A DNA stretch of 8,110 nucleotides from an uncultured Clostridia bacterium (GCA_937914815.1 CALDMI010000213.1:1-8110), one strand, 5' to 3'. Positions 1-6,106 are shown, counted from the stretch's first letter. The notes: generated from the letters alone by a model not told the origin. Program-made: numbers and translations.

Positions 1-283
1 GCACGGGGACAAAGTCGTCCTCCGTCTCATAACAGGTCAGGAATATCTGGCGGCAGGCGGGCGCCTCGCGGCATATCTTCTCCACCACCGCGGCGGAGAG
101 TATTCCGGTTCCCGCCCCGGGGTCGAGAACGGTTATGGCGCTTTTGTTTTTCGGTATATTGAGCATGTCCGCCATTCTGCGGGCAGTATCCTTTTTGGTG
201 AAAAGTCTGCCGAGACGGACGTTGTCGCTCTTCGACTTTCCCCGTATCAGCTTTGATGTGTTTCTGCAAGCAAGACTCAGCAT
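1..283 (-). CDS. N6-adenine DNA methyltransferase, N-terminal part (runs off window)
   Basis: This is the 5' end of a gene reading leftwards; 94 codons are visible and the rest lies beyond base 1. Residues 24-40 (LGRLFTKKDTARRMADM) match the 'LGxxFTP...A..M' entry motif of Eco57I- and BsuBI/PstI-type adenine methyltransferases. Residues 53-60 (LDPGAGTG), continuing ILSAA, are the S-adenosylmethionine-binding motif I of class I N6-adenine methyltransferases. The catalytic NPPY-type motif would lie further on and cannot be seen. The family transfers a methyl group from SAM to adenine in DNA, usually to protect host DNA within a type II restriction system. The start at 283 is supported by a GGGAAGG ribosome binding site 8 bases upstream and by a promoter at 336-364. 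Whether a cognate endonuclease follows is unknown. Codon use looks like its neighbours. The superfamily call is firm; the restriction-system role is inference. Confidence 0.85.
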   Translation of the reverse strand, partial: MLSLACRNTSKLIRGKSKSDNVRLGRLFTKKDTARRMADMLNIPKNKSAITVLDPGAGTGILSAAVVEKICREAPACRQIFLTCYETEDDFVPV

Positions 284-335
284 GTCTGCATCCTTCCCGG
301 CATAATATTGTTCTGCCTTGAATTATATCAAATTT

Positions 336-364
336 ATTTTACCATATCGGAAAGAAAGTTGCAA
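336..364 (-). promoter_or_regulatory. Promoter of the methyltransferase gene
   Basis: On the minus strand TTGCAA (364-359) is followed by a 17-base spacer and TAAAAT (341-336), with an extended -10 TGG directly before the hexamer. Transcription should start near 329, giving a leader of about 46 bases. A second possible -10 (TGA plus TATAAT at 327-322) lacks a good -35. The promoter is divergent from the one at 395-423; the two -35 boxes are separated by 30 AT-rich bases. Confidence 0.65.
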
Positions 365-394
365 TACATTTTTCAAGTTTTTTTGATAAAAATC

Positions 395-423
395 TTGCAA
401 ATGCACACGCGGTATGATAGAAT
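395..423 (+). promoter_or_regulatory. Promoter of the SbcD-like gene
   Basis: TTGCAA (395-400), a 17-base spacer and TAGAAT (418-423), with TGA of an extended -10 at 415-417. The predicted start point near 430 leaves a leader of about 30 bases. An upstream in-frame ATG at 414 lies inside this promoter, which argues that translation begins at 459 instead. Confidence 0.65.
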
Positions 424-458
424 ACATAAGGAATATTACGCTTTCTCGGAGGTATGAC

Positions 459-1610
459 ATGAGCGAAGAAACCGGAAAGATAAGGGTTAAGATCCTTCAT
501 TGCGGAGATATACATCTCGATTGCCCGTTCACCGTGCTCGGCGCGGAGAAGGGCGGAGAGCGCCGGCGCGAGCTGCGCAACTCCTTTATGCGCCTTATGC
601 AGTATGTGCGCGACAGGGGAATAAACGTGGTGCTTATAAGCGGCGACCTCTTCGACCGCGAGTATGCGACGAATACGACGGCAGAGCTCCTGATACGCGA
701 GTTCAGAAACTGCCCGGACACCCAGTTCGTCATCTCTCCCGGCGCGTCGGATTATTACGACAACAACCCGATTTACACATCGGGCAGACTCCCGTCGAAC
801 TGCTATGTTTTCAGCGGGAGCGAGCTGACACGGCATGATATAAACGAGTATAACCTCACGGTATACGGCTGGGCGTTCCGGTCGCCGGAGATGGCGGCGT
901 CCCCACTCTATGAGCGGCGGGTCGACGATATATCGAGGATAAATATAGTCTGCGGCTCGGCAGACCTCGGCGCGGAGATAGGCTCCACCGCCTGCCCGAT
1001 ATCCGAGGCGGATATGAAGAAGTTCGGCGCGGACTATTACGCGCTCGGCTCCCGCCATGCGGCGACCGAGTTTGTGAAGCTCGGGGACTCCATATACAGC
1101 TATTGCGGCGCCCTTGAGTGCACCGGATTTTCGGAGCCCGGGCTCGGCGGCGCAAACCTCATAGTGGCAAATTACGACGACGGCGCGCTGTCCATTGATG
1201 TAAAGCAGATGACATACGGTCACCTCCGCTTTGTCACCGAGCGCATAGATATAACCGGCGTCGACTCCGCGAGCGAGATAGTGAACCGCGTTTCGAGACT
1301 TATAAGCGAGCGTAAGTACGGCGTTGAGACCGCGCTGCGCGTCGAACTTATCGGGGACATCGACCCGCGCTTCCAGATACCGCGGAACCTTGAATCGGAC
1401 TCCTTCGGGCTCTATTTCTTCGAGCTCTGCGACAAGACCATGCCCCTCTACGGGACAGAGCACTTCCGCCGCGATATGAGCATAGCCGGCGAGGTGTTCC
1501 GCGATATGCTCCCGATGCTCGAGAGCGAGAATGAGGACGACCGCCTCGCCGCCGCGCGCGCCTTCCGCGCCGCGCTCGCCGCGCTGGAGAACCGGGCGCT
1601 CGACAACTGA
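459..1610 (+). CDS. SbcD/YhaO-like metallophosphoesterase with degenerate active site
   Basis: A 383-residue calcineurin-fold phosphoesterase of the SbcD/Mre11/YhaO DNA-repair exonuclease type. Motif I (GDIHLD, residues 16-21) and motif II (SGDLFD, 61-66) are intact. The later metal-binding motifs are not: the usual PGNHD is PGASD (94-98), the usual CAHGD-like segment is CGSAD (165-169), and GHxH is GSRH (197-200). Four ligand or catalytic positions (Asn, His, His and the first His of GHxH) are thus replaced, while Asp17, His19, Asp63 and His200 remain. Active family members use two Mn ions to cut DNA ends together with an SbcC/YhaN-type ATPase. Here there is no ATPase: the gene has its own promoter and is followed by terminators. 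The start at 459 is chosen for CGGAGG at 447-452. It may be a regulatory or structural pseudoenzyme (inference). The fold assignment is strong; the function is open. Confidence 0.85.
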   Translation: MSEETGKIRVKILHCGDIHLDCPFTVLGAEKGGERRRELRNSFMRLMQYVRDRGINVVLISGDLFDREYATNTTAELLIREFRNCPDTQFVISPGASDYYDNNPIYTSGRLPSNCYVFSGSELTRHDINEYNLTVYGWAFRSPEMAASPLYERRVDDISRINIVCGSADLGAEIGSTACPISEADMKKFGADYYALGSRHAATEFVKLGDSIYSYCGALECTGFSEPGLGGANLIVANYDDGALSIDVKQMTYGHLRFVTERIDITGVDSASEIVNRVSRLISERKYGVETALRVELIGDIDPRFQIPRNLESDSFGLYFFELCDKTMPLYGTEHFRRDMSIAGEVFRDMLPMLESENEDDRLAAARAFRAALAALENRALDN

Positions 1611-1616
1611 AAACGG

Positions 1617-1661
1617 ATATGAAAAGCGCCGCCGGGGAATATCTCCCGGCGGCTCTCATAT
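1617..1661. terminator. GC-rich hairpin after the SbcD-like gene
   Basis: Perfect 9-bp arms GCCGCCGGG (1628-1636) and CCCGGCGGC (1645-1653) with an 8-base loop, plus outer arms ATATGA (1617-1622) and TCATAT (1656-1661). There is no good T-tract on the plus strand. On the minus strand the stem is followed by GCTTTTC, so it may serve as a back-up terminator for the leftward gene, or may simply stabilise a 3' end. Confidence 0.5.
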
Positions 1662-1669
1662 TTAAGATG

Positions 1670-1698
1670 TGACCGCCCCGGCGGTCATTTTCTTTTGT
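1670..1698 (+). terminator. Rho-independent terminator of the SbcD-like gene
   Basis: Arms TGACCGC (1670-1676) and GCGGTCA (1681-1687) close a CCCG tetraloop and are followed directly by the T-rich ATTTTCTTTTG. This fits a plus-strand intrinsic terminator about 60 bases past the stop codon at 1610. Confidence 0.65.
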
Positions 1699-1705
1699 CC
1701 GAAAG

Positions 1706-1750
1706 AAAACCGCCGCACCCCGGAAATGAATACACGGGTGCGGCGGTTTT
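1706..1750. terminator. Bidirectional terminator between converging genes
   Basis: Perfect 15-bp arms AAAACCGCCGCACCC (1706-1720) and GGGTGCGGCGGTTTT (1736-1750) with a 15-base loop. Because the arms begin with A and end with T, both strands read a GC stem followed by TTTT. On the minus strand the run continues as TTTTCTTTC, so it most likely ends the leftward gene whose stop is at 1771, and also backs up the rightward gene. Confidence 0.8.
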
Positions 1751-1770
1751 GCCGATTTTATGTCGTTTGA

Positions 1771-2802
1771 TTACTCGTATTTAGATATATCGGTAGCATA
1801 GCAGCGGGACGCCGATGTGAACTTACCGAATATATACTTGTTCGTCGCGGACTCACACATCGTGTAGAGCTTTCCGTCAACAACTACTATCTCCTCCGAC
1901 ATCGGCGCGAGCTTTATGTCACAGTCGAGCGTGGAGCTGTCAAGAACATAGAGAGGAACCGTCTGACCGAGGACCGTTATGTCGCCCTCTTGTGTCGGAT
2001 TCTTGTAGCGGTATATGTGCGAGAAGGCTACCGCATAGGATGTGGAGAGGTAGATGCGCCCGTCGGCGTCAAAGCACATGCCCTGAACAAGTCCGGGGGT
2101 AGAGTAGGCAAATTCGATCTTGTCCGAAATGCCGAGCTCTGCAGAAGAGTCGAGCTTATAGGCGATTATCAGCGCGGTGTTCGCGTCGCCCGCCTTAGTC
2201 GTGTACTTGTGGCTGTCTGGGGTGGGGTAGTTCTGCTCACGGTAGAACTCGCCGAGGTAGATTGTGTCGCCCTCCGCATGCACGAATGCGACGTGCATTG
2301 AGTCGTCGTCCGCCTTTGTCTCAAAGAGACCTACAGAGCTTACCTTGTCGCCGTCCTGCGCGTCGGCAAAAGACTTACGGGTGTAGACCACGAGCCCGTC
2401 GCTGTCCGCGACATAGACGTAATCGCCGGCGACGGTTATTCCGCCGACGTGACCTGTGAAGTCATTGCCGTCCTTGTCCGCGAGCCAGAGGCGCTTTGTC
2501 TCCTTGTTCGTCTCCTTGTCGATGACAGAGACCTGCGAGGGCTGCCCGTCGGAGCGGTAGCCGGTTACGAGAAATTCCTTGCTTTCAGAGTCGTATGCCA
2601 GTCCCTGAACTATCATTCCGTCAGAGAGACCGGGGATTGTAAATGTCTTTTCCGAGTTGCGGTAGTAGCCCATAACGGGGAGGCGGAAGTATTCTCTGAC
2701 ACCGAGTATAAAGAGAAGGACAACACCCACTATTATACAGAGAACGGTGAGAAGTATCTTCCATGCCTTGCGTCCGCCGGACGCTTTTGCTGTACTTGCC
2801 AT
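1771..2802 (-). CDS. Membrane-anchored beta-propeller-like protein, function unknown
   Basis: A 343-residue protein. A short basic N-terminus (residues 1-13) is followed by one hydrophobic helix (about 14-36) with no lipobox or clear signal-peptidase site, so it is probably a type II anchored protein with the bulk outside the cell. The remainder has at least five similarly built beta-strand segments (about 66-80, 119-132, 169-184, 239-254, 302-316), each of the pattern 'hydrophobic-turn-Gly/Asp-Ile/Val-Tyr-hydrophobic', for example GDYVYVAD and DGRIYLSTS. This resembles YncE/SMP-30-like propellers (inference from pattern only). No catalytic motif is recognised. The start at 2802 has AAAAGGAG (2819-2812) 9 bases upstream, behind a near-consensus promoter at 2892-2920. 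It appears monocistronic and ends in the 1706-1750 terminator. It may bind a ligand or protein at the envelope, but I cannot name a function. Confidence 0.8.
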   Translation of the reverse strand: MASTAKASGGRKAWKILLTVLCIIVGVVLLFILGVREYFRLPVMGYYRNSEKTFTIPGLSDGMIVQGLAYDSESKEFLVTGYRSDGQPSQVSVIDKETNKETKRLWLADKDGNDFTGHVGGITVAGDYVYVADSDGLVVYTRKSFADAQDGDKVSSVGLFETKADDDSMHVAFVHAEGDTIYLGEFYREQNYPTPDSHKYTTKAGDANTALIIAYKLDSSAELGISDKIEFAYSTPGLVQGMCFDADGRIYLSTSYAVAFSHIYRYKNPTQEGDITVLGQTVPLYVLDSSTLDCDIKLAPMSEEIVVVDGKLYTMCESATNKYIFGKFTSASRCYATDISKYE

Positions 2803-2891
2803 TTTTGTTTACTCCTTTTCCGGTGCGGCGGTTGCGGCTTATTGTCTGTCTTTCTCGGAATGTCGCGCTGCCGCGCGTCGCAACCTGTGGT

Positions 2892-2920
2892 ATTATAGCA
2901 CAAAAAGCGGGCGCCGTCAA
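2892..2920 (-). promoter_or_regulatory. Strong promoter of the propeller-like gene
   Basis: On the minus strand TTGACG (2920-2915), a 17-base spacer ending in TGC, and a perfect TATAAT (2897-2892). The start point should be near 2885, giving a leader of about 83 bases. The -35 box lies inside the 3' arm of the terminator at 2901-2935, and the terminator T-tract forms part of the spacer. Confidence 0.8.
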
Positions 2921-2935
2921 GTCCCGACGGCGCCC
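2901..2935 (-). terminator. Rho-independent terminator of the EamA operon
   Basis: Minus-strand arms GGGCGCCGTC (2935-2926) and GACGGCGCCC (2918-2909) are perfect over 10 bp with a 7-base loop, followed by GCTTTTTG. It lies 32 bases past the stop of the 2968-3948 gene. It overlaps the promoter of the next gene. Confidence 0.85.
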
Positions 2936-2967
2936 ACAGGTAATACAGGGCTGTGATATTAGGATTA

Positions 2968-3948
2968 TTAATCCTTGTTAATGTTTGTATCTTCTGTATT
3001 TTCCGCATTATCGGCAGGAGTCGCAGCAGCCTTTTTCTTAGCCATCATGGCACCTATCGGGTCAAGCTGTGAGAAGACGACGGCGAAAAATATGACAGCA
3101 CAGCCTATAATCTCCCGCGCGCTCATCCGCTCGCCGAGGGCTATCGCGGCGACTATCGCGCCGATAACCGACTCGGTGGAGAGAATAACCGTCGCGGCGG
3201 CGGGGGAGGAGTACATCTTCTGCCCGATTATCTGGAGCGTGTTTCCGATACCTATGCAGACAAATCCGATGAAGAGGAGCGGGAGCGTGTGCGCGAAAAC
3301 AACCTCAAAGGAGAATGTCCCGCGCTCGAAAATGAATATGCAGATAAGGTTTACAAGAGAGGCGACAACAAATTGCACGAGCGACATGCGCACCCCGTCG
3401 ACCTTGGGGGAGAAGTGGTCGATTATGAGAATATGTACACCGAAGAGAACCGAGGCAATAAGAACGAAGAAATCGTTCGGGTCTATCGTGAACCCCTCGC
3501 CGACGCAGAGAAGATAGAAACCGATTACCGCGACGCCGACGCTTATCCACACGCCGACGGAGCTCTTCTTCCGCAGAAACAGCGCGAGTATCGGGACTAT
3601 CACAACATAGAGCGAGGTTATGAATGCGGCACCCCCGGCGTCGACCCCGCGCTCCATTCCCATCTGCTGAAACGCCGCCGCGAGGCTGAGTGTCGCGCCG
3701 CAGGCGGCGCCGCCGACGAGCTCGTATTTCGTTATATCAATGCCCCTCCTCGAGAAGAGCTTTCTTCCGGTTTTCTGCCGCGCGTCGGTTATCATTATAA
3801 CGGGAATGAGAAAGAGCGCCGCGAGAAGAAATTTTACCATGCAGAGCGTGAACGCCGGGACGGCGGACGCCGCCTTCTGCACCGGGAACGCACACCCCCA
3901 GACGAGGGCGGCGGCAAAGAGGAGGAGTGCCGAGATGTACTTTTTCAT
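2968..3948 (-). CDS. EamA/DMT-family transporter, second of a tandem pair
   Basis: A 326-residue inner-membrane protein with about ten hydrophobic helices in two homologous halves, the usual layout and length of EamA (drug/metabolite transporter superfamily) permeases. Recognisable features are the N-terminal WGCAFPVQKA (helix 1), the mid-protein SVGVAVIGFYLLC, and the C-terminal ILSTESVIGAI...LGERMSAREIIGCAVI segment typical of EamA repeat ends. The substrate cannot be read from sequence; relatives export amino acids, metabolites or drugs. The start at 3948 is preferred over an in-frame ATG at 4005 because AGGAAG (3960-3955) lies 6 bases upstream and the paralogue begins with the same MKKY. 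It begins 25 bases after the upstream paralogue's stop, so the two are almost surely one transcript. The polar Ala/Asn/Thr-rich tail (last roughly 20 residues) is probably cytoplasmic. Confidence 0.9.
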   Translation of the reverse strand: MKKYISALLLFAAALVWGCAFPVQKAASAVPAFTLCMVKFLLAALFLIPVIMITDARQKTGRKLFSRRGIDITKYELVGGAACGATLSLAAAFQQMGMERGVDAGGAAFITSLYVVIVPILALFLRKKSSVGVWISVGVAVIGFYLLCVGEGFTIDPNDFFVLIASVLFGVHILIIDHFSPKVDGVRMSLVQFVVASLVNLICIFIFERGTFSFEVVFAHTLPLLFIGFVCIGIGNTLQIIGQKMYSSPAAATVILSTESVIGAIVAAIALGERMSAREIIGCAVIFFAVVFSQLDPIGAMMAKKKAAATPADNAENTEDTNINKD

Positions 3949-3973
3949 GTGTTTCTTCCTTTTGTCCTTTGCT

Positions 3974-4960
3974 TTATTTGTCTGCGTCGTTTTTACCGTT
4001 GTCACCGGGCGGCTCCTGCCCGGCGCCGGACGCGCTTTTTCTCTCGCGCCGCTTTTTTATTGCGCCTATCGGGTCGAGCTGTGAGAGGAGGACGGCGCAG
4101 AAGATTATGGCACAGCCTATCGCCTCGCGCACTTCCATTCGTTCACCAAAGGCGATAGCCGCGATAATCGCCCCGATTACCGACTCGGTGGAGAGGATTA
4201 TCGTGGCGGCGGCTGTGTCCTCCGTCGTCCGCTGACCGAGTATCTGCAGGGTGTAGCCTATACCGCTTGAGCCGACGCCTATGACGACGAGCGGGAATAT
4301 GTTCTGCCCGACGAGACTTATTGTGAACGTGGTGCTCTCAAATATAAGAGAGGGAATAAGATTGACGACGGCGCAGACGACGAACTGAATGAGCGACATG
4401 CGTATTCCGTCGACCTTCGGAGAGAAATAGCCGATAATCAGTATATGTGCGGCGAATACGACGGAGGAAATGAGAATAAGAGAGTCGGAAAATTCCATCG
4501 TAAAGTCGCCCTTTATGCAGAGAAGATAGAAGCCGATTATCGCGATTACAACGCTTATCCAGACATTGAGCTTCGTCTTCTGACGAAACAGCAGACCGAA
4601 CACCGGGACCATAACAACATACAGCGCGGTTATGAACGACGCCTTCCCGGCGTCCGTCCCCCCGGAAATTCCGAACTGCTGGAGCGCAATCGCCCCCCCG
4701 AGCACAAGCCCACAGGCGACCCCGCCGATAACCTCCGTGCGGGTGAAATCGAGCCCCCGCCGGGAGATGAGCTTTCGCCCGCTGTGCGTGAAGTGGTCAA
4801 ACAGCGCGATAACGGGGCAGAGAAACGCCGCGGCGAGCACACTGCGCCAGAAGCCGACGGCATAGGGCTCGAGCCCCGATATTGCCTTCTGCGCGGAAAA
4901 TGCACATCCCCAGATGAGCGCCGCGCCGAACAGCATGAGTGGTGATAAATATTTTTTCAT
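3974..4960 (-). CDS. EamA/DMT-family transporter, first of a tandem pair
   Basis: A 328-residue ten-helix EamA permease, clearly paralogous to the protein encoded just downstream. Shared stretches include the opening MKKY...WGCAF, FSPKVDG-R-MSL-QFVV, AAAT-ILSTESVIGAI and SQLDPIGA near the C-terminus. After the last helix comes a basic KKRRERK segment and a Gly/Pro/Asp-rich tail. The start at 4960 is preferred to an in-frame ATG at 4999, because the promoter at 5004-5033 would begin transcription near 4997, on top of that codon. GAGG, 11 bases upstream of 4960, gives an acceptable if wide ribosome binding site. Substrate is unknown. The pairing could reflect a duplicated exporter with diverged specificity or a heteromeric pair; EamA proteins usually work as a single chain or a homodimer, so divergence after duplication is the simpler reading. 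Confidence 0.9.
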   Translation of the reverse strand: MKKYLSPLMLFGAALIWGCAFSAQKAISGLEPYAVGFWRSVLAAAFLCPVIALFDHFTHSGRKLISRRGLDFTRTEVIGGVACGLVLGGAIALQQFGISGGTDAGKASFITALYVVMVPVFGLLFRQKTKLNVWISVVIAIIGFYLLCIKGDFTMEFSDSLILISSVVFAAHILIIGYFSPKVDGIRMSLIQFVVCAVVNLIPSLIFESTTFTISLVGQNIFPLVVIGVGSSGIGYTLQILGQRTTEDTAAATIILSTESVIGAIIAAIAFGERMEVREAIGCAIIFCAVLLSQLDPIGAIKKRRERKSASGAGQEPPGDNGKNDADK

Positions 4961-5003
4961 CCTTTTGTTTTCCTCGGAAACCGGCATACAGCCGAACACA
5001 TCT

Positions 5004-5033
5004 ATTTTATCACAGCGGATTTGCGTTTGTCAA
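5004..5033 (-). promoter_or_regulatory. Promoter of the EamA operon
   Basis: Minus-strand TTGACA (5033-5028), an 18-base spacer ending in TGA, and TAAAAT (5009-5004). The -35 hexamer contains the TGA stop codon of the upstream amidase gene. The start point is predicted near 4997. Confidence 0.65.
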
Positions 5034-5614
5034 CCGTCCGCGGGCGTTTTTTCTGCCTCCACGGCGGGCGGCTCTGCGTCCGGGAGCGCACCGTAGATTT
5101 CATCAAAGCAGCCGTCGTCATCCTCGGTGCGGAATCGTATGCCGTCGACGCGGATAAAACGCTTGTAGTCGTAGGTGTAGGTGGAGAGCGGGCGGTCCAC
5201 CGCATCGTCGGTCTGCGCCGTCACATATATCTCTCCGTCGCGTATATCGCTGATCAGGAGAGTGTGGTAGAAGCCCTCTTCTTCTTTGCCGAGCTGGATT
5301 ATGTCCCCGCTCTCACATTCTCCCTCTCCCGCCTCGTGCCCGAACGGACCGACCGAGCGGTTTTTGGTTATGAAGTCGTAAAAATATCTGACCCCCGCCC
5401 ATGACGGAGACCTGTCGTCGAGCGATATGTAGTACCACCCGTAGACCGCGGTGTAGTTCATGACGCACCCGGCGGCGAAAAGACATTGAGAGACAAAATT
5501 TGTGCAATTTCCGCCTATCCCGCGGAAATCCGCGAACATCGGGTTCTGTGAAAAGGCATATTTCCTCGCGTACATGAGCGCCCTCTCGCGGTTGTATGGC
5601 TTTATGGCAAGCAT
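5030..5614 (-). CDS. Amidase_6 (putative amidase domain) papain-like hydrolase
   Basis: A 194-residue protein of the putative amidase domain family (Amidase_6, an NlpC/P60-like papain fold). The opening YNRERALMYARKYA and the GIGGNCTNFVSQCL segment (residues 32-45) are family hallmarks; Cys37 is the expected nucleophile. DRSPSWAGV (about 68-76) and the FYHTLLISD segment with His117 as expected catalytic base follow in the right order. The usual GGDC is GGNC here. No signal peptide or membrane helix is visible, so it is either cytoplasmic or exported by another route; several family members share this trait. The substrate is unproven; the related fold cuts peptidoglycan peptides or amides. The start at 5614 has AGGAGG about 10 bases upstream; a GTG at 5641 in the same frame is less likely. 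The last 20 or so residues are Pro/Ala/Glu-rich. I see no clear promoter upstream. Confidence 0.8.
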   Translation of the reverse strand: MLAIKPYNRERALMYARKYAFSQNPMFADFRGIGGNCTNFVSQCLFAAGCVMNYTAVYGWYYISLDDRSPSWAGVRYFYDFITKNRSVGPFGHEAGEGECESGDIIQLGKEEEGFYHTLLISDIRDGEIYVTAQTDDAVDRPLSTYTYDYKRFIRVDGIRFRTEDDDGCFDEIYGALPDAEPPAVEAEKTPADG

Positions 5615-5706
5615 AGCGATGTTTCCTCCTTTTGGGGTCACCCCCGGGAAAAGTATATTCGGAAATAAAAAATCGCGTTACCGCCGATAAAAATGTGCGC
5701 CGGTAC

Positions 5707-5735
5707 TTGATTTCACAAAAATATCGTGCTAAAAT
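5707..5735 (+). promoter_or_regulatory. Promoter of the small membrane protein gene
   Basis: TTGATT (5707-5712), a 17-base spacer ending in TGC, and TAAAAT (5730-5735). A perfect TATAAT also occurs at 5735-5740 but with a spacer of 22 bases. The predicted start near 5742 leaves a leader of only about 20 bases. Confidence 0.65.
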
Positions 5736-5762
5736 ATAATAAAAACGAAAGGAGATTTTGTC

Positions 5763-5984
5763 ATGTCAAAGAAAGGCGATTACTTTGGTCTCAGCTGGCT
5801 CGTCAGCCTCATTCTCGCTATAATTCCCGTAACCTCATGGGTATGCGGAGTTGTCACCCGTTTCACGGAGGGTAAGATCGTTGCGGCGCTTATCCGTCTG
5901 TTCTTCGGATTCAACATAATCTGGGTGTGCGACCTTGTTTGCATGATACTTAATAAGAGGATTCTCAGACTCCTCAACGTCTGA
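5763..5984 (+). CDS. Small two-helix membrane protein, function unknown
   Basis: A 73-residue hydrophobic protein with two probable transmembrane helices (about 10-32 and 38-62) joined by a short loop carrying Arg, Glu and Lys (residues 33-38). A Lys-rich N-terminus and an Arg/Lys-containing C-terminus (NKRILRLLN) suggest both ends are cytoplasmic. The ORF is supported by GAAAGGAG (5747-5754), 8 bases before the ATG, and by a good promoter immediately upstream, so it is very likely a real gene despite its size. No catalytic residues or known family signature are recognised. It is superficially like small membrane proteins such as Pmp3/YqaE, but I see no specific motif to support that. It is divergent from the amidase gene and is followed by the repeat region; no clear T-tract terminator follows it. 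Confidence 0.75.
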   Translation: MSKKGDYFGLSWLVSLILAIIPVTSWVCGVVTRFTEGKIVAALIRLFFGFNIIWVCDLVCMILNKRILRLLNV

Positions 5985-5996
5985 TTTTCCCCGGGC

Positions 5997-6010
5997 GCCG
6001 GATATCCGGC
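5997..6010. repeat. 14-bp perfect palindrome at the left edge of repeat copy 1
   Basis: GCCGGATATCCGGC is its own reverse complement. The second copy keeps only the inner GATATCCGGC half, so the palindrome straddles the boundary of the duplicated unit. Confidence 0.6.
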
Positions 6011-6106
6011 AAGACCGAAAATCGAAGATTTCCTATCGCCGACCGCAGGGACTCATCGTATTGTATACGATTATCGCCCTGTGTTCGGCGATTCTTTCTC
6101 GAATCT
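6001..6106. repeat. Hairpin repeat, copy 1
   Basis: The first 93 bases (6001-6093) are identical to 6124-6216. The core folds into a long stem: TCGCCGA (6036-6042) pairs with TCGGCGA (6085-6091), CAGGG (6046-6050) with CCCTG (6077-6081), and ATCGTAT (6055-6061) with ATACGAT (6065-6071) around a TGT loop, with small internal loops of 3x3 and 4x5. A smaller hairpin AAATC-GAA-GATTT (6019-6031) precedes it. AGATT (6026-6030) could alternatively close the whole fold with AATCT (6102-6106). It could be an REP- or MITE-like element or a structured RNA. Confidence 0.8.

Noticed and set aside
339..1463. 374-codon open frame on the minus strand, opposite the SbcD-like gene
   Set aside because: It is an antisense shadow with an unnatural composition and no family match; its start region lies over divergent promoters, and the plus-strand gene carries clear motifs, a promoter and a ribosome binding site.
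3289..4158. 289-codon plus-strand frame across both EamA genes
   Set aside because: It is antisense to two clear membrane protein genes, highly charged and low in complexity, and crosses a gene boundary.
5642..5706. Minus-strand promoter for the amidase gene
   Set aside because: TATACT near 5655 could be a -10, but the base pattern at -35 is poor and there is no TGn element as in the other promoters.
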